Origin: Alphaproteobacteria bacterium
Lineage (GTDB): Bacteria > Pseudomonadota > Alphaproteobacteria > Rhizobiales > Xanthobacteraceae
Direction: 5' to 3'
Assembly (NCBI GenBank): GCA_005884855.1
Contig: VAZS01000012.1
Span: 1 to 8,357 of the forward strand
DNA: 8,357 nt
Part shown: positions 1 to 7,200 of the stretch, in pieces
Layout: every line of letters starts with the position of its first letter
Position numbering within the stretch: position 1 is the first letter of the stretch
The notes under the pieces: model-generated
Databases searched by the model: none
What the model was told of the DNA's origin: nothing
The model's input: only the letters and a program-made list of their open reading frames with translations
Translations under genes and position numbers: made by a program

Positions 1-377
1 TCATCGCGAAGGCGGCGCGCGGCGGCGGGGTCGCTTTCCAGCACCCGCTGGAACAGGCTGCGCGGAATCCGGATCACCGAGGAATATTCGACCGCTGTCG
101 CCGTGGACGGCCGCCGCATTGCCTTGATCAGCGCAAGTTCGCCGATCAATGCGCCCGGGCCGGCGATCGCTTCGGCGCTTCCGCCGTCCTCAACGCTGAA
201 CGCGCCGCGCTGAACGATATAGCCCGCGTCGGCGTCATCCCCCGTTCTAAACAGCACGTCGCCGCTAGCGATGATGCGCTGCTCGGAGCCGATCGCCAGC
301 ATGCGCAAGGCCGTCGTTCCCAACAGGCGCAAAGTTGGGACGCGCTCGAGCAGGGCAACATCATCTTCGATCGACAT
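1..377 (-). CDS. Cyclic nucleotide-binding domain protein (partial, C-terminus off left edge)
   Basis: The reverse strand reads from an ATG at 377-375 without a stop to the window edge, giving 125 visible residues beginning MSIEDDVALLERVPTLRLLG. It shows a cNMP-binding fold of the Crp/PKA-regulatory type. An N-terminal helix is followed by a beta-roll with a GDVLFRTGDDADAGYIVQRG segment (about residues 39-58). A phosphate-binding cassette follows, GELALIKAMRRPSTATA (about residues 79-95), which keeps the Glu and Arg that normally contact the cyclic nucleotide. No helix-turn-helix is visible, and Bradyrhizobium relatives I recall are only about 150 residues long, so this is probably a stand-alone sensor domain and not a Crp-type transcription factor. 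The missing C-terminus prevents certainty. It lies 60 bases downstream of the response regulator on the same strand, probably co-transcribed. Which nucleotide it binds cannot be read from the sequence. No strong Shine-Dalgarno precedes the ATG. Confidence 0.82.
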   Translation of the reverse strand, partial: MSIEDDVALLERVPTLRLLGTTALRMLAIGSEQRIIASGDVLFRTGDDADAGYIVQRGAFSVEDGGSAEAIAGPGALIGELALIKAMRRPSTATAVEYSSVIRIPRSLFQRVLESDPAAARRLRD

Positions 378-437
378 GCGGGACCAGTGATCGCGGCGCG
401 CTACTGAGGCCAATTAATCCGAATCGGCCGAATCGTA

Positions 438-1124
438 TCACGGCACCAGCTTGTATCCACCGGCTTCCGTTACAAGTATCTCGGGATTGGCCGCATCTTT
501 CTCTATCTTCTGGCGCAGCCGATAGATGTGGGTTTCCAGCGTGTGAGTGGTGACGCCTGAATTGTAGCCCCAGACCTCCTGCAGCAATGTCTCGCGCGAC
601 ACCGGCAACTGGCCGGCGCGGTATAGGAACCGCAGGATCGCGGTCTCCTTTTCGGTAAGTCGCACTTTTTTGGCATTGGCGCCCGTGAGCATCTTGGAAC
701 CAGGCCGGAAACTGTAAGGACCGACCGAAAACACGGCGTCTTCGCTGGCCTCATGCTGCCGCAGTTGCGCCCGGATCCGCGCCAGCAGCACCGCAAACCG
801 GAACGGCTTGGCGACATAGTCGTTGGCGCCGGATTCGAGGCCCAGAATGGTGTCCGAATCGGTATCGTGTCCCGTCAGCATGATGATGGGCGCCTTGAAG
901 CCGCCCTTGCGCAGGGAACGTACGACTTCCCGCCCGTCGGTATCGGGCAGTCCGACGTCCATCAGGACGAGATCGGGGGCGTTGGCCTTGGCCGCACTGG
1001 CACCCTTGGCCCCGGTATCGACGGCGGAAGCTTCGAACTCGTCGTGCAGCGACAATTGCTCCACCAGCGTATCGCGCAGATCGTTGTCGTCATCCACGAT
1101 CAGGATCTTGCGGGCATTGGCCAT
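438..1124 (-). CDS. OmpR-family response regulator, CenR/OtpR-like
   Basis: This 228-residue protein is a DNA-binding response regulator. The receiver domain (about 5-120) has the acidic cluster D11-D13, the phospho-acceptor D56 in LVLMDVGLPD, T84 in MLTGHD and K106 in VAKPF, so it should be phosphorylatable. The C-terminal winged-helix domain (about 130-227) carries the recognition region EVWGYNSGVTTHTLETHIYR and ends in GGYKLVP, typical of OmpR/PhoB proteins. The sequence strongly resembles alphaproteobacterial CenR, called OtpR in Brucella, which controls cell-envelope genes. That assignment is from memory of the family, so I leave the symbol blank. No histidine kinase is adjacent, as is common for CenR. 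A cNMP-binding protein follows in the same orientation. From what I recall of Brucella, otpR is also next to a cAMP-binding regulatory-subunit-like gene. The start is supported by a good Shine-Dalgarno 7 bases upstream. Confidence 0.93.
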   Translation of the reverse strand: MANARKILIVDDDNDLRDTLVEQLSLHDEFEASAVDTGAKGASAAKANAPDLVLMDVGLPDTDGREVVRSLRKGGFKAPIIMLTGHDTDSDTILGLESGANDYVAKPFRFAVLLARIRAQLRQHEASEDAVFSVGPYSFRPGSKMLTGANAKKVRLTEKETAILRFLYRAGQLPVSRETLLQEVWGYNSGVTTHTLETHIYRLRQKIEKDAANPEILVTEAGGYKLVP

Positions 1125-1351
1125 AGGTACAATCCTCTGCGGCGGCGGGCGATCGAAAGCGCCTTCGGCCTTGGTCTCGTTGCTAAGATCAGGTTCCGTC
1201 AGGTCGCGTTCATTTTGAGGTAGGGGACTGTTACAGATTCACAACCCGAAGCGCAGCCTACCCCAGAATTCGCACGCCTCTGGATGAATGTCTCGTAATG
1301 CGTTGAAATAGGCATCGCTCGCGCCACGGACAATCCGGGGTCTGTAATATT
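1125..1351. promoter_or_regulatory. Divergent intergenic region between response regulator and L,D-transpeptidase
   Basis: This 227-base stretch must hold promoters for both divergent genes, but I see no convincing sigma-70 -35/-10 pair on either strand. An AT-rich TAATAT at 1345-1350 abuts the ATG at 1352 and is too close to act as its -10 unless transcription starts at or inside the gene. Two similar pentamers, TGTGA and TGTAA (reverse strand, within 1230-1244), could be half-sites for a regulator; this is speculative. No ORF here looks real. Confidence 0.35.
1133..1138 (-). promoter_or_regulatory. Ribosome-binding site of the response regulator
   Basis: On the reverse strand AGAGGA lies 8 bases before the ATG at 1124 (8 bases spacing counted to the A of ATG). 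It fixes this start over any downstream alternative. Confidence 0.7.
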
Positions 1352-1921
1352 ATGCAAAATCGCATCGTTTCAAATGGTTATGACCGCGGCTCGGGGGCTC
1401 GCCCGCTTGGCACGATCAGGATTCGCGCCGCGGCCGGCGATCCGCGCCGGGGCTGGTTGACCGCGGGCGGGCGGACCGTCCCGGTAGCGCTGGGGCGTGA
1501 GGGAATCAGAGCTAACAAGCGCGAAGGCGACGGCGGCACCCCAAAGGGCACGTTCCGGGCCCGGCAGTTGTGGTGGCGCGCCGATCGCCACCCGCGACCG
1601 CGAACGTTTTTACCGGTTCGCGCCATAGGTCCTGAAGACGCCTGGTGCGAAGACCCTCAGAGCCGCCACTACAACAGGCCGGTGCGGCGGAACAAACATC
1701 GCGGTGGCGACCGTCTGGAACGAGACGACCACCTCTATGACTTTATTGTCGAGATCGATCACAATAGCTCTCCACGAGTTGCCGGCCGAGGCAGTGCGGT
1801 GTTCCTGCATCTGGCGCGCCAGAATTTTGGCCCCACGGCGGGATGCGTTTCGATGACCCAATCGGCGATGCTGCGGCTGTTGGCGCGGCTCGGCCCCGAC
1901 ACCAGGATTGTGATTGGTTAG
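1352..1921 (+). CDS. L,D-transpeptidase family protein (YkuD catalytic domain, no signal peptide)
   Basis: This 189-residue protein has the catalytic signature of YkuD-type L,D-transpeptidases (COG3786-like). H153 in VFLHLAR and C165 in PTAGCVSM correspond to the histidine and the nucleophilic cysteine that forms the acyl-enzyme. Such enzymes make 3-3 peptidoglycan cross-links or attach other molecules to meso-diaminopimelate. The N-terminal half contains GRTVPVALGREGIRANK and EGDGGTPKGTF, which match the start of the YkuD fold. The protein is Arg-rich and has no N-terminal hydrophobic segment. An in-frame stop at 1304-1306 and the codons after it leave no room for a missed signal peptide. 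How it reaches the periplasm, or whether it acts in the cytoplasm on recycled muropeptides, is unclear. Similar Bradyrhizobium proteins I know also begin this way. Family assignment is secure; substrate is not. The gene converges with yggS. Confidence 0.88.
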   Translation: MQNRIVSNGYDRGSGARPLGTIRIRAAAGDPRRGWLTAGGRTVPVALGREGIRANKREGDGGTPKGTFRARQLWWRADRHPRPRTFLPVRAIGPEDAWCEDPQSRHYNRPVRRNKHRGGDRLERDDHLYDFIVEIDHNSSPRVAGRGSAVFLHLARQNFGPTAGCVSMTQSAMLRLLARLGPDTRIVIG

Positions 1922-1943
1922 GCGCCCTGGCGGATACCGGCGC
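1922..1943. terminator. Weak hairpin in the convergent gap, possible terminator
   Basis: GCGCC (1922-1926) can pair with GGCGC (1939-1943), with two further inner pairs after a two-base bulge. It sits in the 55 bases between the convergent stop codons of the L,D-transpeptidase and yggS. There is no T-run on either side, so it is not a classical intrinsic terminator. It is listed only because its position suits a shared bidirectional terminator. Confidence 0.22.
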
Positions 1944-1976
1944 TCCTGATCTAAATCGATGATGGTGCTGCCTGCG

Positions 1977-2666
1977 CTAGCGATGTCCGAAAATCGCCGA
2001 ACCGATGCGGACATGGGTGGCGCCGAATTGGATCGCAATGGCGAAATCGGCGCTCATGCCCATCGATAGATTCTGTAGCCCATTGCGCGCCGCGATCTTC
2101 GCCGTCAGTGCGAAGTGTGGCGCCGGCGCATCATTGATCGGCGGGATGCACATCAAACCGGAAATCTGCAAGCCGTAATGCTCGCGGCAACGCGCGATGA
2201 AGGCGTCGGCTTGCGCTGGAGCGACACCCGCTTTCTGCGGCTCCTCGCCGGTGTTGAGTTGAACGAACAATTCGGGCCGGCGTTTTTGAGTATCGATCTC
2301 CTTGGCTAATGCTTCGCAAATGCTCGGACGGTCGACCGAATGAATGGCGTCGAACAGCGCGACGGCTTCTCTGGCCTTGTTCGATTGCAGCGGTCCGATC
2401 AGGTGCAAGGCAACTCCGGGGTAAGCCGAAATTAACCCTGGCCACTTCGCCCTTGCTTCCTGCACGCGGTTTTCGCCGAAAACGCGTTGTCCGGCGTTAA
2501 TCACGGGAACGATTGCATCGGCGGCGAAGGTTTTTGACACCGCGACCAGCGTCACGGACGCGCGATCCCGGCGCGCTTGCTTGCAGGCGCTCGCGATCTC
2601 CTGCTCTACGTTCGCGAACCCATTTAGTGAATGCGGAGCTGTCGGCGAAGGTTCGTGCGGCGCCAT
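1977..2666 (-). CDS. yggS: YggS/PLPBP family pyridoxal phosphate homeostasis protein
   Basis: This 229-residue protein is a single-domain fold-type III (alanine racemase-like barrel) PLP-binding protein. K45 in LVAVSKTF is the lysine that forms the Schiff base with PLP. Other family landmarks are FGENRVQEA (about 63-71), HLIGPLQSNKA, QLNTGEEPQKAG, GLMCIPP and the C-terminal MGMSADFAIAIQFGATHVRIGSAIFG, where the phosphate of PLP is held. Length is normal for the family. The protein has no known catalytic activity; it buffers free PLP and affects amino-acid metabolism in bacteria. It is transcribed alone here, convergent with the L,D-transpeptidase and divergent from the diguanylate cyclase. 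In many bacteria yggS sits near division or proC genes; that context is absent. The upstream Shine-Dalgarno is weak (GAG about 6 bases before the ATG). Confidence 0.95.
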   Translation of the reverse strand: MAPHEPSPTAPHSLNGFANVEQEIASACKQARRDRASVTLVAVSKTFAADAIVPVINAGQRVFGENRVQEARAKWPGLISAYPGVALHLIGPLQSNKAREAVALFDAIHSVDRPSICEALAKEIDTQKRRPELFVQLNTGEEPQKAGVAPAQADAFIARCREHYGLQISGLMCIPPINDAPAPHFALTAKIAARNGLQNLSMGMSADFAIAIQFGATHVRIGSAIFGHR

Positions 2667-2736
2667 CTAAATCTCGGCCGTGGATTTAAGGATAGGTCGA
2701 ATTTTACCGAGTGCGGAAAAGGGTTCTTGAACCATT

Positions 2737-2764
2737 CCCCCTACCCTGCATGTGGGGTCGGGGG
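2737..2764 (+). promoter_or_regulatory. Strong hairpin covering the ribosome-binding site of the diguanylate cyclase gene
   Basis: CCCCC (2737-2741) and ACCC (2743-2746) pair with GGGT (2755-2758) and GGGGG (2760-2764), leaving one T/C mismatch and an 8-base loop. The descending GGGGG is the only plausible Shine-Dalgarno for the ATG at 2771, six bases away, so the folded RNA would hide it. The near-perfect symmetry could also mark a copy of a small dispersed intergenic palindrome of Bradyrhizobium type, which I cannot test here. Confidence 0.5.
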
Positions 2765-2770
2765 CCAAGG

Positions 2771-4462
2771 ATGTCACGCGTCACTTTTAACCGCAACAGA
2801 GTGAAGCTCAAGCAGCTTCTGGGTATTCGCGCGCGGCTCGCATTGCTGGCGCTGATCCTGGTCGCGCCTTTGATGCTGGAACGAGCCCGTTCGCTCGAGG
2901 ATGAGCGCGCCAAGCAAATCGGGCGTGCCGCCAACGAATTCTCCGATATCGCGCGACATAGCGCCGATGCGCAGCAGGAAGTCATCTCATCGGTCGAGGC
3001 CGTATTGAAATCGGCGGCCCACATCCGCGCTTCGGCCGGTGGCATCGGCCGCAGCTGCGACATCCTGCGAGCCAGCCTGCCGACCCATTTGCCCTGGATA
3101 CGCACTCTGCTGATCGTCGGCGGCGATGGAAGGGTGCAATGCTCGACGAACAACATCTTCGTTGGTGTCGATCTTAGTGAGCGTGCCTATTTCAAGAAGG
3201 CGCGCGACAGCCACGCCATGGTTTTCAGCGATTATCTCTCCGCCAAGCTCACCAACAACCCTGTGGTGATGGCCGCTTATCCAGTCTCCGCCGTCGATGG
3301 CGAAGGGGATTCCGTCATCCTTGCCGGCGTCAATCTCGACTGGATGTCGAAGATCATGAGCAACCTCGGTGGCCGGCCGGGAATTTCGGCGGCGGTGGTC
3401 GACAGCACAGGCACCGTGCTGGCCGCGCCCGCGGACCAGGGCAGCATGATAGGCCATCCACTGGATACGATACCGCTGTTGTCGGGCATCGCCGACCAGG
3501 CCCTCAGTTCGAAAGAGCCGGAAGGCTCGCTATCATTCACAGCCGCCGATGGATCGAAACGCGCGCTCAGCTTTGCGCGCATCGCCGGCACGGAATCGCG
3601 GCTGATCATCAGCATCGATGAAGCCAAGGTATCGGCCGCGATCAACCGCGAGATCCGCACCGCCTATCTTCAGCTCGCCTTTGTCTGCGTATTCGTGCTG
3701 CTCGGTGCGTTGATCGCGGCGGAGAAGCTTATCATTCAGCCGATCGAGATCATCGCTTCGATGGCCAAACGCTTCGGCCAAGGCGACTGGTCGGCGCGGG
3801 CAACTCGCAAATCGCTGCCCTCGGAATTCGTTCCGCTGGCCCGCGCGTTCAACGCCATGGCGGCGCAGCTCCGCCAACGCGAACGGGACCTGGTCGCGAC
3901 CAATGACCGGCTGACGGTGATCGCGTCGATCGACATGCTGTCCGGGCTTGCCAACCGCCGCGGGTTCCAGAGCCGTCTGGATTTCGAATGGATGAAGGCG
4001 GAGCAACACGCCAGTGACTTATCGCTGTTGATGATCGACGTCGATCACTTCAAGCTATTCAATGACACCTACGGGCACCCCGAAGGCGACGCCTGCCTTA
4101 CGCGGCTTGGCGAAACGCTGGCCGGCATCGCCGCCGAGGCTACGGGCTTTGCCGCGCGCTATGGTGGCGAGGAATTCTGCCTGTTGCTGCCGAACACCGG
4201 CGCTGCGCGGGCTCTCGAGGTCAGTGAGATGGTACGCGCCGAGGTGCAGAAGCTCGCAATTCCGCATTCCACGAGCAGCTATCAAACGGTCACCGTCAGC
4301 GTCGGCTTCTCCTGCACCAAGCCGAACGAGCCCCAGCGCTCGGCCGACCTGATCGAGGCTGCCGATGCCGCCCTCTACTCCGCCAAGCATCGCGGCCGCA
4401 ACGCCGTAGTCGAGCACGGATTTGTGCGGCCCACCGATAGCGCAGTCGCGCTGGCGAGCTGA
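2771..4462 (+). CDS. Membrane diguanylate cyclase with Cache-like sensor, HAMP and GGDEF domains
   Basis: I choose the ATG at 2771 (563 residues) because GGGGG at 2760-2764 is the best ribosome-binding site; in-frame alternatives are GTG at 2711 and ATG at 2750. A basic N-terminus precedes TM1 (about 21-36). An extracytoplasmic region (about 37-297) resembles a double Cache/PDC sensor, including FVGVDLSERAYFKKA and AAYPV. TM2 is about 299-317, then a HAMP linker (about 318-372) and a GGDEF domain (about 383-549). The active-site motif is intact: DMLSGLANRRGF (388-399), the metal-binding D423 in MIDVDHFK and GGEEF at 465-469. The protein should therefore make c-di-GMP from two GTP in response to a ligand outside the cytoplasm. 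The RxxD inhibitory site nine residues before GGEEF is missing (E456 and G459 are in the expected places), so product inhibition through it is unlikely. The ligand is unknown. There is no EAL or other output domain. The gene stands alone between yggS and leuS. Confidence 0.92.
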   Translation: MSRVTFNRNRVKLKQLLGIRARLALLALILVAPLMLERARSLEDERAKQIGRAANEFSDIARHSADAQQEVISSVEAVLKSAAHIRASAGGIGRSCDILRASLPTHLPWIRTLLIVGGDGRVQCSTNNIFVGVDLSERAYFKKARDSHAMVFSDYLSAKLTNNPVVMAAYPVSAVDGEGDSVILAGVNLDWMSKIMSNLGGRPGISAAVVDSTGTVLAAPADQGSMIGHPLDTIPLLSGIADQALSSKEPEGSLSFTAADGSKRALSFARIAGTESRLIISIDEAKVSAAINREIRTAYLQLAFVCVFVLLGALIAAEKLIIQPIEIIASMAKRFGQGDWSARATRKSLPSEFVPLARAFNAMAAQLRQRERDLVATNDRLTVIASIDMLSGLANRRGFQSRLDFEWMKAEQHASDLSLLMIDVDHFKLFNDTYGHPEGDACLTRLGETLAGIAAEATGFAARYGGEEFCLLLPNTGAARALEVSEMVRAEVQKLAIPHSTSSYQTVTVSVGFSCTKPNEPQRSADLIEAADAALYSAKHRGRNAVVEHGFVRPTDSAVALAS

Positions 4463-4496
4463 CGCCTTACCGGAGAGCATTTTGAGCCGCGGGGCG

Positions 4497-4526
4497 TTGA
4501 CCCGAAAGCCGCTTTTGTGGCCTAGT
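4497..4526 (+). promoter_or_regulatory. Possible sigma-70-type promoter for leuS
   Basis: TTGACC at 4497-4502 is a good alphaproteobacterial -35. A weak -10, CCTAGT (4521-4526), follows after an 18-base spacer and matches the consensus at only three positions. Transcription would begin about 40 bases upstream of the leuS ATG. It lies in the 113-base gap after the diguanylate cyclase gene, where no other element is apparent and where no convincing intrinsic terminator was seen. Confidence 0.38.
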
Positions 4527-4575
4527 CCGCCGTCCCAAACACGGACGCGTATCCACTAAAAGCCCAGCGATTCCC

Positions 4576-7200
4576 ATGACCTCCGAACGCTACAACGCAC
4601 GCGAATCCGAGCCGCGCTGGCAACGACAGTGGGACGAAAAAGCCATCTTCGCCTCCAGCAACGACGATCCGCGCCCGAAGTATTATGTGCTTGAGATGTT
4701 CCCCTATCCCTCCGGGCGCATCCATATCGGGCATGTCCGGAACTATACGCTCGGCGACGTGCTGGCGCGCTTCATGCGCGCGAAGGGCTACAACGTGCTG
4801 CACCCGATGGGTTGGGATGCATTCGGGCTGCCCGCGGAAAACGCCGCGATCGAGCGCAAGGTCGCGCCGAAGGCGTGGACTTACGACAACATCGCAGCAA
4901 TGAAGAAGCAGCTTCGCTCGATCGGGCTGTCACTCGACTGGAGCAGGGAATTCGCGACCTGCGACCCCTCTTACTACAAGCATCAGCAGAAACTGTTTCT
5001 TGATTTTCTGCGCGCCGGTCTCGCCGAACGCGAGCACCGCAAGATCAACTGGGACCCGGTCGACATGACCGTGCTCGCCAACGAGCAGGTGATCGATGGG
5101 CGCGGATGGCGCTCCGGCGCGCTGGTCGAGCAGCGCGAGATGAAGCAGTGGGTCTTCAAGATCACGAAATACGCGCAGGAGCTGCTGGACGCGCTCGACA
5201 CGCTCGATCGCTGGCCCGATAAAGTTCGGCTGATGCAGCGGAACTGGATCGGCCGCAGTGAAGGCATGCTGGTGCGCTTCGCGCTCGACCCCGCGACCAC
5301 ACCATCCGGCGAGCGCGAGCTGAAGATCTTCACTACCCGGCATGACACGCTTTTTGGAGCGAAGTTCATGGCGATCGCGCCTGATCATCCGCTGGCGCTT
5401 GCTGCCGCATCGAAGAATGAAGAAATCGCTCGGTTTATCGCCGAATGCTGGAAACACGGCACCGCGCGGGAAATCATCGATACCGCCGAGAAGCTCGGCT
5501 TCGATACCGGCATCAGGGCAATCCATCCGTTCGATTCGGAGTGGAAACTGCCGGTTTATGTCGCCAATTTCGTGCTGATGGAATACGGCACCGGCGCCAT
5601 CTTCGGCTGCCCGGCGCACGACCAGCGCGACCTCGACTTCGTCAACAAATACGGACTCGGCAACACACCCGTCGTTTGTCCCGAAGGCCAGGACCCCAAA
5701 TCGTTCGTTATTACCGACACCGCCTACGACGGCGACGGCCGCATGATCAATTCGCGCTTCCTGAACGGCATGACGATCGATCAGGCCAAGGAGGAGGTCG
5801 CAAAGCGGCTGGAGGCAGAGTTGCGCGGCAACATGCCCGTCGGCGAGCGGCAGGTGAATTTCCGGCTGCGGGACTGGGGCATTTCGCGCCAGCGCTACTG
5901 GGGTTGCCCGATCCCGGTGATCCACTGCCCGAAATGCGACGTGGTGCCGGTGCCTGATAACGATCTGCCGGTGGTGCTGCCCGAGGATGTCAGTTTCGAC
6001 AAGCCCGGCAATGCGCTGGATCATCACCCGAGCTGGAAACACGTCACCTGTCCGCAATGCGGCGGCAAGGCCATGCGCGAGAGCGATACCATGGATACGT
6101 TCGTGGATTCGTCATGGTACTTCGCGCGATTCACCGATCCCTGGAATGACAACGCGCCGACGACGCCCGCGGTCGTGGATCGCATGATGCCCGTCGATCA
6201 ATATATTGGCGGCGTCGAGCACGCCATCCTGCATCTTTTGTACAGCCGTTTTTTCACCCGCGCCATGAAGGCCACCGGTCATATCGGAATGGACGAGCCG
6301 TTTGCGGGCATGTTCACCCAAGGCATGGTGGTGCATGAGACCTATCAAAAGCCTGACGGCTCCTACGTCACCCCGGCCGAGGTCAAAATCGAGACCGGGG
6401 CCGCTGGCCGTCGCGCCAGCCTGTTGAGTACGGGCGAGGAAATCTCGATCGGCTCGATCGAGAAGATGTCGAAATCGAAGCGCAACACAGTCGACCCCGA
6501 CGACATCATCGCGACCTATGGCGCCGACGTTGCTCGCTGGTTCATGCTGTCGGATTCGCCGCCCGATCGGGACGTGATCTGGAGCGACGAGCGGGTACAG
6601 GGCGCGTCTCGTTTCGTGCAGCGCCTGTGGCGGCTGGTCAACGAATCCGCCGACATCGCCAAAGCTGCACCCGCGGCACGGCCGGCGAGCTTCGGCGGCG
6701 ATGCGCTGATGCTTCGCAAGGCCACCCACGGCGCGCTTGACAAGGTTTCCGCCGGTATCGAGAAGCTGCATTTCAACGTCTGCCTCGCCTATATCCGGGA
6801 GTTTTCGAACACATTGGGCGACGTGCTGGCGCGCGAGGGACGGCGAGCCCCCGACCTGGCGTGGGCTGTCCGCGAGGCGGCCGTTATCCTTGTTCAACTG
6901 TTCGCGCCGATGATGCCGCATCTGGCCGAGGAATGTTGGCTGGTGCTGGAGCAGCCCGGGCTGGTTTCCGAGGCCAATTGGCCCAAAATCGAACGCGATT
7001 TGCTGGTTGAAGATGTCGTCACGCTGGTCGTTCAGGTGAACGGCAAGAAACGCGGCGAAGTCACAGTGCCGCGCAATGCCCAGAATCCCGAAATTGAGGC
7101 TGCCGTTCTGGCGCTCGATGCAGTAAAACAAAGCTTGGGTGGAAAAGTCGTCCGTAAAGTGATCATCGTTCCCATGAGGATCGTGAATGTCGTTGGCTAG
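4576..7200 (+). CDS. leuS: Leucyl-tRNA synthetase (LeuRS)
   Basis: This 874-residue class Ia synthetase charges tRNA-Leu with leucine in the cytoplasm; the length is normal for bacteria. The catalytic Rossmann fold carries HIGH at 50-53 (within [15 protein letters not shown]) and KMSKS at 630-634. The inserted CP1 editing domain, which hydrolyses mischarged tRNA, shows TTRHDT at 253-258 and GCPAHDQRD with the essential Asp at 349. The usual Pro of TTRPDT is His256 here. A zinc-type module has the pairs C451/C454 and C492/C495. The anticodon-binding helices follow at about 680-800, and the C-terminal tRNA-binding domain (about 805-874) includes [10 protein letters not shown]. The Shine-Dalgarno before the ATG is poor. 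Its last 14 bases overlap the next gene, lptE, so leuS, lptE and holA are probably one transcript, as in many alphaproteobacteria. Confidence 0.98.
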   Translation: MTSERYNARESEPRWQRQWDEKAIFASSNDDPRPKYYVLEMFPYPSGRIHIGHVRNYTLGDVLARFMRAKGYNVLHPMGWDAFGLPAENAAIERKVAPKAWTYDNIAAMKKQLRSIGLSLDWSREFATCDPSYYKHQQKLFLDFLRAGLAEREHRKINWDPVDMTVLANEQVIDGRGWRSGALVEQREMKQWVFKITKYAQELLDALDTLDRWPDKVRLMQRNWIGRSEGMLVRFALDPATTPSGERELKIFTTRHDTLFGAKFMAIAPDHPLALAAASKNEEIARFIAECWKHGTAREIIDTAEKLGFDTGIRAIHPFDSEWKLPVYVANFVLMEYGTGAIFGCPAHDQRDLDFVNKYGLGNTPVVCPEGQDPKSFVITDTAYDGDGRMINSRFLNGMTIDQAKEEVAKRLEAELRGNMPVGERQVNFRLRDWGISRQRYWGCPIPVIHCPKCDVVPVPDNDLPVVLPEDVSFDKPGNALDHHPSWKHVTCPQCGGKAMRESDTMDTFVDSSWYFARFTDPWNDNAPTTPAVVDRMMPVDQYIGGVEHAILHLLYSRFFTRAMKATGHIGMDEPFAGMFTQGMVVHETYQKPDGSYVTPAEVKIETGAAGRRASLLSTGEEISIGSIEKMSKSKRNTVDPDDIIATYGADVARWFMLSDSPPDRDVIWSDERVQGASRFVQRLWRLVNESADIAKAAPAARPASFGGDALMLRKATHGALDKVSAGIEKLHFNVCLAYIREFSNTLGDVLAREGRRAPDLAWAVREAAVILVQLFAPMMPHLAEECWLVLEQPGLVSEANWPKIERDLLVEDVVTLVVQVNGKKRGEVTVPRNAQNPEIEAAVLALDAVKQSLGGKVVRKVIIVPMRIVNVVG
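7176..7180 (+). promoter_or_regulatory. Ribosome-binding site of lptE, inside leuS
   Basis: GAGGA lies 6 bases before the ATG at 7187 and inside the leuS reading frame. It selects 7187 over the in-frame ATG at 7202, which has no such site, and so shows that lptE overlaps leuS by 14 bases. Confidence 0.65.

Noticed and set aside
419..435. Direct repeat CCGAATCG twice in the gap between the response regulator and cNMP gene
   Set aside because: Eight bases repeated once in GC-rich sequence, not symmetric with either start codon and overlapping a chance CGGCCG palindrome; no support for function.
753..1223. Long + strand open frames across the response regulator
   Set aside because: They are antisense shadows of a clearly recognisable OmpR-family gene, with low-complexity composition and no family features.
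2722..2733. Inverted repeat GGTTC-TT-GAACC upstream of the diguanylate cyclase
   Set aside because: Five-base arms with a two-base centre are too short to stand out; no matching known operator and no second copy seen in the window.
2711..2770. Translation of the diguanylate cyclase from GTG 2711
   Set aside because: The best upstream purine run (AAGGATAGG, 2688-2697) is too far (13 bases) and the extra 20 residues would be read through the hairpin. They add no recognisable sequence. Kept as an alternative only.
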